A stretch of DNA of 64,000 nt from Arenicola marina (lineage: Eukaryota > Annelida > Polychaeta > Arenicolidae). A program made the position numbers and the translations under genes. Shown here piece by piece: positions 46,935-58,769 of this stretch (the first letter of the stretch is position 1; each line of letters begins with the position of its first letter). The notes under the pieces were generated by a model. It was not told the DNA's origin. It worked only from the letters and a program-made list of their open reading frames with translations, and did no database searches. The stretch covers positions 6,820,001 to 6,884,000 of the forward strand of contig OZ025255.1 of assembly GCA_964019135.1 (NCBI GenBank), given 5' to 3'.

Positions 46935-49900
46935 CTGGCGGGCGACAGGCGGTGGGCTAGTGGGCGACAGGCGGTGGGCTAGTGGGCGACAGGCGATGGG
47001 CTGGCGGGTGACAGGCGGTGGGCTAGTGGGTGACAGGCGATGGGCTGGCGGGCGACAGGCGGTGGGCTAGTGGGCGACAGGCGGTGGGCTAGTGGGTGAC
47101 AGGCGATGGGCTGGCGGGTGACAGGCGGTGGGCTAGTGGGTGACAGGCGATGGGCTGGCGGGCGACAGGCGGTGGGCTAGTGGGCGACAGGCGGTGGGCT
47201 AGTGGGTGACAGGCGGTGTCTAGGCGTCGCCCCGGTGTCTAGGCGTCGCCCCGGTGTCTAGGCATCGCCCCGGTGTCTAGGCATCGCCCCGGTGTCTAGG
47301 CGTCGCCCCGGTGTCTAGGCGTCGCCCGGGGTCTAGGCGTCGCCCCGGTGTCTAGGCGTTGCCCCGGTGTCTAGGCGTCGCCCCGGTGTCTAGGCGTCGC
47401 CCCGGTGTCTAAGCGTCGCCCCGGTGTCTAGGCGTCGCCCCGGTGTATAGGCGTCGCCCCGGTGTCTAGGCGTCGCCCCGGTGTCTAGGCGTCGCCCCGG
47501 TGTCTTAGCGTCAGCCTGTGTCTTGGCGTCAGCCTGTTTCTTGGCGTCGACCTATGTCTTGACGTCACCCCGTGTCTCGACGTCAGCCTGTGTCTAGGCG
47601 TCGCCGGGTGTCTTGACGTCAACCCGTGTCTCGACGTCGGCCGGTGTCTTGACGTCAGCCTGTGTCTTGGCGTCGGCCTATGTGTTGATGTCAACCCGTG
47701 TCATGACGTCAGCCTGTGTCCTGGCGTCGCCAGGTGTCTTGACGTCAGCCGGTGTCTTGGCGTCGGCCCATGTGTTGACGTCGGCCTATGTGTTGACGTC
47801 AACCCGTGTCTGGCCGTCAGCCTGTGCGACAGACGGTGGGCTAGTGGGCGACAGGCGGTGGGCTTGCGGGCGACAGGCGGTGGGCTGGCGGGCGACAGGC
47901 GGTGGGCTGGCCGGTGACAGGCGGTGGGCTGGCGGGTGACAGGCGGTGGGCTAGTGGGCGACAGGCGGTGGGCTGGCGGGCGACAGGCGGTGGGCTGGCG
48001 GGCGACAGGCGGTGGGCTGGCGGGCGACAGGCGGTGGGCTGGCGGGCGACAGGCGGGCAAGAGGCGGTGGGCTGGCGGGCGACAGGCGGTGGGCTGGCGG
48101 GCGGCTGGCTGGCGACAGGCGGTGGGCTGGCGGGCGACAAGCGGTGGGCTAGTGGGCGACAGGCGGTGGGCTGGCGGGCGACAGGCGGTGGGCTGGCGGG
48201 CGACAGGCGGTGGGCTGGCGGGTGACAGGCGATGGGCTGGCGGGTGTCAGGCGGTGGGCTAGTGGGCGACAGGCGGTGGGCTGGCGGGCGACAGGCGGTG
48301 GGCTGGCGGGCTACAGGCGGTGGGCTGGCGGGCGACAGGCGGTGGGCTGGCGGGCGACAGGCGGTGGGCTGGCCGATGACAGGCGATGGGCTGGCGGGCG
48401 ACAGGCGGTGGGCTGGCGGGCGACAGGCGGTGGGCTGGCGCGCGACAGGCGGTGGGCTGGCGGGCGACAGGCGGGCGATGGGCTAGTGGGCGACATGCGG
48501 TGAGCTGGCGGGCGACAGGCGGTGGGCTGGCGGGCGACAGGCGGTGGGCTGGCGGGCGACAGGCGGGCAAGAGGCGGTGGGCTGGCGGGCGACAGGCGGT
48601 GGGCTGGCGGGCGGCTGGCTGGCGACAGGCGGTGGGCTGGCGGGCGACAGGCGGTGGGCTAGTGGGCAACAGGCGGTGGCCTGGCGGGCGACAGGCGGTG
48701 GGCTGGCGGGCAAGAGGCGGTGGGCTGGCGGGCGACAGGCGGTGGGCTGGCGGGCGGCTGGCTGGCGACAGGCGGTGGGCTGGCGGGCGACAGGCGGTGG
48801 GCTGGCGGGTGACAGGCGGTGGGCTAGTGGGCGACAGGCGGTGGGCTAGTGGGTGACAGGCGGTGTCTAGGCGTCGCCCCGGTGTCTAGGCGTCGCCCCG
48901 GTGTCTAGGCGTCGCCCCGGTGTCTAGGCGTCGCCCAGGGTCTAGGCGTCGCCCCGGTGTCTAGGCGTTGCCCCGGTGTCTAGGCGTCGCCCCGGTGTCT
49001 AGGCGTCGCCCCGGTGTCTAGGCGTCGCCCGGGGTCTAGGCGTCGCCCCGGTGTCTAGGCGTTGCCCCGGTGTCTAGGCGTCGCCCCGGTGTCTAGGCGT
49101 CGCCCCGGTGTATAGGCGTCGCCCCGGTGTATAGGCGTCGCCCCGGTGTCTAGGCGTCGCCCCGCTGTCTAGGCGTCGCCCCGCTGTCTAGGCGTCGCCC
49201 CGGTGTCTAGGCGTCGCCCCGGTGTCTTAGCGTCAGCCTGTGTCTTGGCGTCAGCCTGTTTCTTGACGCCACCCCGTGTCTCGACGTCAGCCTGTGTCTA
49301 GGCGTCGCCGGGTGTCTTGACGTCAACCCGTGTCTCGGCGTCGGCCGGTGTCTTTGACGTCAGCCTGTGTCTTGGCGTCGGCCTATGTGTTGATGTCAAC
49401 CCGTGTCATGACGTCAGCCTGTGTCTTGGCGTCGCCGGGTGTCTTGACGTCAGCCGGTGTCTTGGCGTCGGCCTATGTGTTGACGTCGGCCTATGTGTTG
49501 ACGTCAACCCGTGTCTCGCCGTCAGCCTGTGCGACAGGCGGTGGGCTGGCGGGCGACAGGCGGTGGGCTGGCGGGCGACAGGCGGGCAAGAAGCGGTGGG
49601 CTGGCGGGCGGCTGGCTGGCGACAGGCGGTGGGCTGGCGGGCGACAGGCGGTGGGCTAGTGGGCGACAGGCGGTGGGCTGGCGGGCGACAGGCGGTGGGC
49701 TGGCGGGCGACAGGCGGTGGGCTGGCGGGCGACAGGCGGGCAAGAGGCGGTGGGCTGGCGGGCGACAGGCGGTGGGCTGGCGGGCGGCTGGCTGGCGACA
49801 GGCGGTGGGCTGGCGGGCGACAGGCGGTGGGCTAGTGGGCGACAGGCGGTGGGCTGGCGGGCGACAGGCGGTGGCTGGCGGGCGACAGGCGGGCAAGAGG

Positions 49901-49985
49901 CGGTGGGCTGGCGGGCGGCTGGCTGGCGACAGGCGGTGGGCTGGCGGGCGGCTGGCTGGCGACAGGCGGTGGGCTGGCGAGCGAC
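46935..49985. repeat. Composite C-A-B macrosatellite
   Basis: Three kinds of minisatellite block alternate. C units are near GGCGACAGGCGGTGGGCTGG (46935-47213, 47826-48863, 49531-49985). A units are GTGTCTAGGCGTCGCCCCG (47214-47505, 48864-49222). B units are GTGTCTTGACGTCAGCCT (47506-47825, 49223-49530). The two B blocks are nearly identical over about 310 bp, including the junction GTCAGCCTGTGCGACAG into C. The C-A-B set was therefore duplicated as a whole, and the C blocks then changed length. Confidence 0.93.
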
Positions 49986-50034
49986 GGTTAATCGTGTAAC
50001 GGGTTAAGGCCGTGTACCGTGCACAAGCCGTGTC

Positions 50035-50180
50035 CCTTGCCGTGTCCCGAGTTAAAGCCGTGTCCCGAGTTAAAGCCGTGTCCCGAGTTAAAGCCGTGTC
50101 CCGAGTTAAGCCGTGTCCCGTGTTAAAGATGTGTCCCGAGTTAAAGCCGTGTCCGGAGTTAAAACGTGTCCCGGGTTAAA
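50035..50180. repeat. 18-bp repeat, about 8 copies
   Basis: Units of GCCGTGTCCCGAGTTAAA with length variants. Confidence 0.88.
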
Positions 50181-51812
50181 GCCTACATTTTCTCTCAATG
50201 TGCCCATCTCTATCCTCAAGGAAAGAAAATGCTCCATATGACGCACACGCAGGCACAATGAGATCTCCATCAGCTGGCCGCTTCGACTATAATATGGATA
50301 GGTGCTACCTAAAAAAATGCGAGCGTATATTTATTAATTCAGATATTCCGAGGGGATACATCTAGATTAATATTCAAAATTAATCTCACTTCGGCTTGCC
50401 ATAAGGAATATCTTTGGCGGGATGACGTATACCATGCACGTGCTTAGGAACTCATTGTGACGCCATGTGTATAACATTTTGACGTCACAAATACTTATTA
50501 TGACAGCAGCCGATGGGCGGTCACCAAGAGCGCTCTGCTTGGCAACAGACATTTAGCCCGTCGCTTATAAATTAACTTCCAGTGTTAACATTGAATAATT
50601 TATTCGTTAATTTTGTGGGGCAGCTGATTTAATTATTAAAGACATGACATAATAGGCTTCAACCTCTCTTTGCTTGAATATATGTATGTACAGCTGATAT
50701 TTACTCCGAATCCGAAAACGTCTCATGGGGGTTGTTACGCGAAACGAAAGTCCTCGGCCTATGCTTGAAATGGACTTTGAATATGCATGCATGTTACCTT
50801 AAGGAGGTTCCCGGCATCACCGTGGCGCCATCTGGTGGACCATGCCGCTGCGATCTGGCGATAGGCTGGTACCGCCGCTTATACTCATACTTGTAAGTGA
50901 GTGAGCGAGCGAAGTTGGGCCGGGGAACCAGGCTAATCTGGCGAATGCTCTATTGTCCGCAGCGTGTCATCGTTTATTTCTGGTTTATGTAACAAAGTCG
51001 CGAAACTGATGCGCTGTAAAGGGAAATTGATAGGCAAACGCAAGTCCAAACAAACTAAAGAACTTATTGGGATGTATAAATATATCTTTGAACGAACTGG
51101 CAATAGAAACAAGCCGGCAAATTACATAGCGTTGACAACACAGGCACAGTAAATCAGTGGGGGAGGCGGGGTGGGGGGGAGGAGTGTAGGGATCCCCCAC
51201 ATCATCGTAGGCCTATATGCTTACACGTTTGGTTGCTTAAATTTGTTCATGTAAATTTGATATCACCAAGTATCTTATTCAATCTTGTGAGTACTTGTAT
51301 CTCTAGTTCAGCATGTTTCCCATTCCGACCCTCAGAATTACCGGCACAATTTCCATGTTCAGAGTCATTTTACGAAAAAACGAGGCAGAAGACCCATATA
51401 TTTTTTTCTTTTACTTGAACAAACAAGGAGCAAGCTTGTTACAGACAAATTTGTATTAACTTTGTCTGAGCCGTTTTTTTTCTGTTGAATATTTCGTGTC
51501 GAAATTCCAAAATTCTCCATTGACGGCCATTATAAAATTAGATGTGACCCCCTACCTATTCAACGTCATTTTGACAGAAAAGTAGGTAGAAGACACGTCT
51601 TTTTTATGTTATTTTATCGTCTTGGATACACATTACTATACGTTGAAAAAATGTCAAGAAGTTTGTCTGAAAAAAATGTAATCTATGCATCTACCTTAAG
51701 AGCTCGCTTGCGCTCGCTATGAACTCTTCTTCACGTCTATGTTTTACTCCATTTTCTGTTAGTTCATTTTCTGTTCGTCTGAAACTGATTATGAACCTGT
51801 GTTTTTTTCCAG
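50181..51812 (+). other. Intron 4 3' part and exon 5 acceptor
   Basis: Non-repetitive, AT-rich sequence. A 62-codon lysine-rich frame (50964-51152) has no supporting start or splice context that I trust. The intron ends with GTGTTTTTTTCCAG before 51813. Confidence 0.6.
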
Positions 51813-51910
51813 GTATTTTCTGTTTTTACAACTGCGCCGCGACTTGCACCATGGGCGACTTTTGTGTTCGCCAGCCGATGCCAACCAGCTGGCCGCCTAC
51901 ATCATACAGT
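51813..51910 (+). CDS. FRMD3/5: FRMD3/5-like exon 5: F2 lobe
   Basis: 98 nt, phase 2 to phase 1. It completes Arg115 and encodes residues 116-147, [18 protein letters not shown] then [14 protein letters not shown], plus the first base of Ser148. RDLxHGRLLC is a strongly conserved F2 helix motif. The donor must be T|GTGCGT, because this phase joins exon 6 as QSEVGDYDP; the alternative cut after CAG has no GT. The last 24 nt of the exon are the start of the first unit of the following 71-bp array. This exon was outside any obvious long frame and was found by the missing FERM segment. Confidence 0.93.
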
Positions 51911-54900
51911 GTGCGTATACCCCCTCCTGACACTCTCCCTGTAGGTGTCACTCTTAAAGCTGGCCGCCTACATCATACAGTGGGCGTATACCCCCTCCTG
52001 ACACTCTTCCTGTAGGTGTCACTCTTAAAGCTGGTCGCCTACAGCATACAGTGTGCGTATACCCCCTCCTGACACTCTCCCTGTAGGTGTCACTCTTAAA
52101 GCTGGTCGCCTACAGCATACAGTGTGCGTATACCCCCTCCTGACACTCTCCCTGTAGGTGTCACTCTTAAAGCTGGCCGGCTACATCATACAGTGGGCGT
52201 ATACCCCCTCCTGACACTCTCCCTGTAGGTGTCACTCTTAAAGCTGGCCGGCTACATCATACAGTGGGCGTATAACCCCTCCTGACACTGTCCCTGTAGG
52301 TGTCACTCTTAGAGCTGGCCGGCTACATCATACAGTGGGCGTATACCCCCTCCTGACACTGTCCCTGTAGGTGTCACTCTTAGAGCTGGCCGGCTACATC
52401 ATACAGTGGGCGTATACCCCCTCCTGACACTCTCCCTGTAGGTGTCACTCTTAAAGCTGGCCGGCTACATCATACAGTGTGCGTATACCCCCTCCTAATA
52501 CTCTCCCTGTAGGTGTCACTCTTAAAGCTGGCCGGCTACATCATACAGTGGGCGTATACCCCCTCCTAATACTCTCCCTCTAGGTGTCGCTCTTAAAGCT
52601 GGCCGGCTACATCATACAGTGGGCGTATACCCCCTCCTGACACTCTCCCTGTAGATGTCACTCTTAAAGCTGGCCGGCTACATCATACAGTGGGCGTATA
52701 CCCCCTCCTGACACTCTCCCTGTAGATGTCACTCTTAAAGGTGGTCGCCTACATCATACAGTGTGCGTATACCCTCTCCTGACACTCTCCCTGTAAGTGT
52801 CACTCTTAAAGCTGGCCGGCTACATCATACAGTGGCCGTATACCCCCTCCTGACACTCTCCCTGTAAGTATCACTCTTAAAGCTGGCCGCCTACATTATA
52901 CAATGGGCGTATGCCCCCTCCTGACACTCTCCCTGTAGGTGTCGCTCTTAAAGCTGGCCGGCTACATCATACAGTGGGCGTATACCCCCTCCTGACACTC
53001 TCCCTGTAGGTGTCACTCTTAAAGCTGGCCGGCTACATCATACAGTGGGCGTATACCCCCTCCTGACACTCTCCCTGTAAGTGTCACTCTTAAAGCTGGC
53101 CGGCTACATCATACAGTGGGCGTATACCCCCTCCTGACACTCTCCCTGTAGGTGTCACTCTTAAAGCTGGCCGGCTACATCATACAGTGTGCGTATACCC
53201 CCTCCTGACACTCTCCCTGTAAGTGTCACTCTTAAAGCTGGCCGGCTACATCATACAGTGGGCGTATACCCCCTCCTGACACTCTCCCTGTAGGTGTCAC
53301 GCTTAAAGCTGGCCGCCTACATTATACAGTGGGCGTATACCCCCTCCTGACACTCTCCCTGTAGATGTCGCTCTTAAAGCTGGCCGGCTACATCATACAG
53401 TGGGCGTATCCCCCCTCCTGACACTCTCCCTGTAGGTGTCACTCTTAAAGCTGGCCGGCTACATCATACAGTGGGCGTATACCCCCTCCTGACACTCTTT
53501 CTGTAAGTGTCACTCTTAAAGCTGGCCGCCTACATTATACAGTGGGCGTATACCCCCTCCTGACACTCTCCCTGTAAGTGTCACTCTTAAAGCTGGCCGG
53601 CTACATCATACAGTGTGCGTATACCCCCTCCTGACACTCTCCCTGTAAGTGTCACTCTTAAAGCTGGCCGGCTACATCATACAGTGGGCGTATACCCCCT
53701 CCTGACACTCTCCCTGTAGGTGTCACGCTTAAAGCTGGCCGCCTACATTATACAGTGGGCGTATACCCCCTCCTGACACTCTCCCTGTAGATGTCGCTCT
53801 TAAAGCTGGCCGGCTACATCATACAGTGGGCGTATCCCCCCTCCTGACACTCTCCCTGTAGGTGTCACTCTTAAAGCTGGCCGGCTACATCATACAGTGG
53901 GCGTATACCCCCTCCTGACACTCTTTCTGTAAGTGTCACTCTTAAAGCTGGCCGCCTACATTATACAGTGGGCGTATCCCCCCTCCTGACACTCTCCCTG
54001 TAGGTGTCACTCTTAAAGCTGGCCGGCTACATCATACAGTGGGCGTATACCCCCTCCTGACACTCTTTCTGTAAGTGTCGCTCTTAAAGCTGGCCGGCTA
54101 CATCATACAGTGGGCGTATACCCCCTCCTGACACTCTCCCTGTAGGTGTCACTCTTAAAGCTGGCCGGCTACATCATACAGTGGGCGTATACCCCCTCCT
54201 GACACTCTCCCTGTAAGTGTCACTCTTAAAGCTGGCCGCCTACATTATACAGTGGGCGTATACCCCCTCCTGACACTCTCCCTGTAGATGTCGCTCTTAA
54301 AGCTGGCCGGCTACATCATACAGTGGGCGTATCCCCCCTCCTGACACTCTCCCTGTAGGTGTCACTCTTAAAGCTGGCCGGCTACATCATACAGTGGGCG
54401 TATACCCCCTCCTGACACTCTTTCTGTAAGTGTCACTCTTAAAGCTGGCCGCCTACATTATACAGTGGGCGTATACCCCCTCCTGACACTCTCCCTGTAG
54501 GTGTCACTCTTAAAGCTGGCCGGCTACATCATACAGTGGGCGTATACCCCCTCCTGACACTCTCCCTGTAGGTGTCGCTCTTAAAGCTGGCCGGCTACAT
54601 CGTACAGTGGGCGTATACCCCCTCCTGACACTCTCCCTGTAGGTGTCACTCTTAAAGCTGGCCGGCTACATCATACATTGGGCGTATACCCCCTCCTGAC
54701 ACTCTCCCTGTAAGTGTCACTCTTAAAGCTGGCCGCCTACATTATACAGTGGGCGTATACCCCCTCCTGACACTCTCCCTGTAAGTGTCACTCTTAAAGC
54801 TGGCCGGCTACATCATACAGTGGGCGTATACCCCCTCCTGACACTCTCCCTGTAGGTGTCGCTCTTAAAGCTGGCCGGCTACATCCTACAGTGGGCGTAT

Positions 54901-57900
54901 ACCCCCTCCTGACACTCTCCCTGTAGGTGTCGCTCTTAAAGCTGGCCGGCTACATCATACAGTGGGCGTATACCCCCTCCTGACACTCTCCCTGTACGTT
55001 TCGCTCTTAAAGCTGGCCGGCTACATCATACAGTGGGCGTATACCCCCTCCTGACACTCTCCCTGTAGGTGTCACTCTTAAAGCTGGCCGGCTACATCAT
55101 ACAGTGGGCGTATACCCCCTCCTGACACTCTCCCTGTAGGTGTCACTCTTAAAGCTGGCCGGCTACATCATACAGTGGGCGTATACCCCCTCCTGACACT
55201 CTCCCTGTAGGTGTCACTCTTAAAGCTGGCCGGCTACATCATACAGTGGGCGTATACCCCCTCCTGACACTCTCCCTGTAAGTGTCACTCTTAAAGCTGG
55301 TCGCCTACATTATACAGTGGGCGTATACCCCCTCCTGACACTCTCCCTGTAGGTGTCACGCTTAAAGCTGGCCGGCTACATCATACAGTGGGCGTATACC
55401 CCCTCCTGACACTCTCCCTGTAAGTGTCACTCTTAAAGCTGGTCGCCTACATTATACAGTGGGCGTATACCCCCTCCTGACACTCTCCCTGTAGGTGTCA
55501 CTCTTAAAGCTGGCCGGCTACATCATACAGTGTGCGTATACCCCCTCCTGACACTCTCCCTGTAAGTGTCACTCTTAAAGCTGGCCGCCTACATTATACA
55601 GTGGGCGTATACCCCCTCCTGACACTCTCCCTGTACGTGTCGCTCTTAAAGCTGGCCGGCTACATCATACAGTGGGCGTATACCCCCTCCTGACACTCTC
55701 CCTGTAGGTGTCACTCTTAAAGTTGGCCTGCTACATCATACAGTGGGCGTATACCCCCTCCTGACACTCTCCCTGTAGGTGTCACTCTTAAAGCTGGCCG
55801 GCTACATCATACAGTGGGCGTATACTCCCTCCTGACACTCTCCCTGTAGGTGTCACTCTTAAAGCTGGCCGGCTACATCATACAGTGGGCGTATACCCCC
55901 TCCTGACACTCTCCCTGTAGGTGTCGCTCTTAAAGCTGGCCGGCTACATCGTACAGTGGGCGTATACCCCCTCCTGACACTCTCCCTGTATGTGTCACTC
56001 TTAAAGCTGGCCGGCTACATCATACATTGGGCGTATACCCCCTCCTGACACTCTCCCTGTAAGTGTCACTCTTAAAGCTGGCCGCCTACATTATACAGTG
56101 CGTATACCCCCTCCTGACACTCTCCCTGTAGGTGTCGCTCTTAAAGCTGGCCGGCTACATCCTACAGTGGGCGTATACCCCCTCCTGACACTCTCCCTGT
56201 AGGTGTCGCTCTTAAAGCTGGCCGGCTACATCATACAGTGGGCGTATACCCCCTCCTGACACTCTCCCTGTACGTTTCGCTCTTAAAGCTGGCCGGCTAC
56301 ATCATACAGTGGGCGTATACCCCCTCCTGACACTCTCCCTGTAGGTGTCACTCTTAAAGCTGGCCGGCTACATCATACAGTGGGCGTATACCCCCTCCTG
56401 ACACTCTCCCTGTAGGTGTCACTCTTAAAGCTGGCCGGCTACATCATACAGTGGGCGTATACCCCCTCCTGACACTCTCCCTGTAGGTGTCACTCTTAAA
56501 GCTGGCCGGCTACATCATACAGTGGGCGTATACCCCCTCCTGACACTCTCCCTGTAAGTGTCACTCTTAAAGCTGGTCGCCTACATTATACAGTGGGCGT
56601 ATACCCCCTCCTGACACTCTCCCTGTAGGTGTCACGCTTAAAGCTGGCCGGCTACATCATACAGTGGGCGTATACCCCCTCCTGACACTCTCCCTGTAAG
56701 TGTCACTCTTAAAGCTGGTCGCCTACATTATACAGTGGGCGTATACCCCCTCCTAATACTCTCCCTGTAGGTGTCACTCTTAAAGCTGGCCGGCTACATC
56801 ATACAGTGTGCGTATACCCCCTCCTGACACTCTCCCTGTAAGTGTCACTCTTAAAGCTGGTCGCCTACATTATACAGTGGGCGTATACCCCCTCCTGACA
56901 CTCTCCCTGTAGGTATCACTCTTAAAGCTGGCCGGCTACATCATACAGTGTGCGTATACCCCCTCCTGACACTCTCCCTGTAAGTGTCACTCTTAAAGCT
57001 GGTCGCCTACATTATACAGTGGGCGTATACCCCCTCCTGACACTCTCCCTGTAGGTGTCACTCTTAAAGCTGGCCGGCTACATCATACAGTGGGCGTATA
57101 CCCCCTCCTGACACTCTCCCTGTAGGTGTCACTCTTAAAGCTGGCCGGCTACATCATACAGTGTGCGTATACCCCCTCCTGACACTCTCCCTGTAAGTGT
57201 CACTCTTAAAGCTGGCCGGCTACATCATACAGTGGGCGTATACCCCCTCCTGACACTCTCCCTGTAAGTGTCACTCTTAAAGCTGGCCGCCTACATCATA
57301 CAGTGGGCGTATACCCCCTCCTGACACTCTCCCTGTAAGTGTCACTCTTAAAGCTGGCCGGCTACATCATACAGTGGGCGTATACCCCCTGCTGACACTC
57401 TCCCTGTAGGTGTCACTCTTAAAGCTGGCCGGCTACATCATACAGTGTGCGTATACCCCCTCCTGACACTCTCCCTGTAAGTGTCACTCTTAAAGCTGGC
57501 CGGCTACATCATACAGTGGGCGTATACCCCCTCCTGACACTCTCCCTGTAAGTGTCACTCTTAAAGCTGGCCGCCTACATCATACAGTGGGCGTATACCC
57601 CCTCCTGACACTCTCCCTGTAAGTGTCACTCTTAAAGCTGGCCGCCTACATCATACAGTGGGCGTATACCCCCTCCTGACACTCTCCCTGTAAGTGTCAC
57701 TCTTAAAGCTGGCCGCCTACATCATACAGTGGGCGTATACCCCCTCCTGACACTCTCCCTGTAAGTGTCACTCTTAAAGCTGGCCGCCTACATTATACAG
57801 TGCGTATACCCCCTCCTGACACTCTCCCTGTAGGTGTCACTCTTAAAGCTGGCCGCCTACATCATACAGTGGGCGTATACCCCCTCCTGACACTCTCCCT

Positions 57901-57957
57901 GTAAGTGTCACTCTTAAAGCTGGCCGCCTACATTATACAGTGCGTATACCCCCTCCT
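51887..57957. repeat. 71-bp minisatellite seeded by the exon 5 donor, about 85 copies
   Basis: The unit starts AGCTGGCCGCCTACATCATA + CAGTGTGCGT, i.e. the last 24 nt of exon 5 and its donor, and continues TATACCCCCTCCTGACACTC + TCCCTGTAGGTGTCACTCTTAA. The first unit is the genuine exon end. Later units mostly read CAGTGGGCGT, so the donor GT is lost; about a dozen keep CAGTGTGCGT. Many units have CTGTAAGTGTC in place of CTGTAGGTGTC, making a GTAAGT. The pyrimidine-rich CCCCTCCTGACACTCTCCC + TGTAG resembles an acceptor. Confidence 0.97.
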
Positions 57958-58165
57958 GATATCTGATGTCACTGGGGTATGTTACTGGAGTATGTTACTG
58001 GGTATGCTACTGGGGTATGTTACTGAGGTATGTCACGGGTATGTCACTGGGGTATGGTACTAGGGTGTGCTACTGGGGCATGTTACTGAGGTATGTCACG
58101 AATATGTTACTGGGGTATGTTACTGGGGTATGTTACTGAGGTATGTCACTGGGGTATGGCAGGGG
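57958..58165. repeat. 12-13-bp repeat tract (GGTATGTTACTG)
   Basis: Irregular tandem copies of GGTATGTTACTG and GGTATGTCACTG filling the interval between the 71-bp array and exon 6. Confidence 0.88.
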
Positions 58166-58199
58166 CCGGCGGTGTGTTAACCTGGCGTGTGTGTTACAG

Positions 58200-58320
58200 C
58201 TGAGGTGGGAGATTACGATCCTCAGGACCATCTCCCGGGCTACGTCAACGACTTCAAGATGTTGCCCAAACAGACCACCAAGCAGGAGGAGAAGATTGCC
58301 GAGCTCCACAAGCAGCTGGC
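58200..58320 (+). CDS. FRMD3/5: FRMD3/5-like exon 6: F2 lobe
   Basis: 121 nt, phase 1 to phase 2. It completes Ser148 and encodes residues 149-187, EVGDYDPQDHLPGYVNDFK then MLPKQTTKQEEKIAELHKQL, plus two bases of Ala188. (E/L)GDYD...GY and KIAE(I/L)HK are family motifs. Acceptor GTGTTACAG, donor GC|GTGAGT. The donor is also base 1 of a 17-bp array. Confidence 0.96.
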
Positions 58321-58695
58321 GTGAGTATAGGCCGCCCGTGAGTATGGGCCGCCCGTGAGTATGGGCCGCCCGTGAGTATGGGCCGCCCGTGAGTATGGGC
58401 CGCCCGTGAGTATGGGCCGCCTGTGAGTATGGGCCGCCCGTGAGTATGGGCCGCCCTTGAGTATGGGCCGCCCGTGAGTATGGGCCGCCCGTGAGTATGG
58501 GCCGCCCGTGAGTATGGGCCGCCCGTGAGTATGGGCCGCCCTTGAGTATGGGCCGCCCGTGAGTATGGGCCGCCCGTGAGTATGGGCCGCCCGTGAGTAT
58601 GGGCCGCCCGTGAGTATGGGCCGCCCGTGAGTATGGGCCGCCCGTGAGTATGGGCCGCCCGTGAGTATGGGCCGCCCGTGAGTATGGGCCGCCCT
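58321..58695. repeat. 17-bp minisatellite starting exactly at the exon 6 donor, about 22 copies
   Basis: The unit is GTGAGTATGGGCCGCCC. The first unit (GTGAGTATAGGCCGCCC) is the real 5' splice site, and each later unit again reads CC|GTGAGTAT, a strong donor. Nearly all units are identical; three read GCCCTTGAGT and so lack the GT. The exon 6 frame meets TGA at 58322-58324, so use of any later donor would add a stop. Confidence 0.97.
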
Positions 58696-58769
58696 TGCTT
58701 CCTTAATACGTGCTTTCCATGTCTAGCCGGTCCGTGCTGCAACACACAATGCAATAGCTATGGCGGCAC

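Noticed and set aside
46870-50007. Many 80-160 codon frames (GWRATGGGLAGDRRW and reverse PPVARQPTACR)
   Set aside because: By-products of the C blocks of the composite macrosatellite.
50964-51152. 62-codon lysine-rich frame as an exon
   Set aside because: It begins at GTG after a CGCAG and ends in its own stop. It has no ATG, donor or recognised motif, and the FERM domain is complete without it.
58254-58754. 166-codon reverse-strand frame (GRPILTGGPYSRAAHTH repeats)
   Set aside because: Antisense translation of the 17-bp array behind the exon 6 donor.
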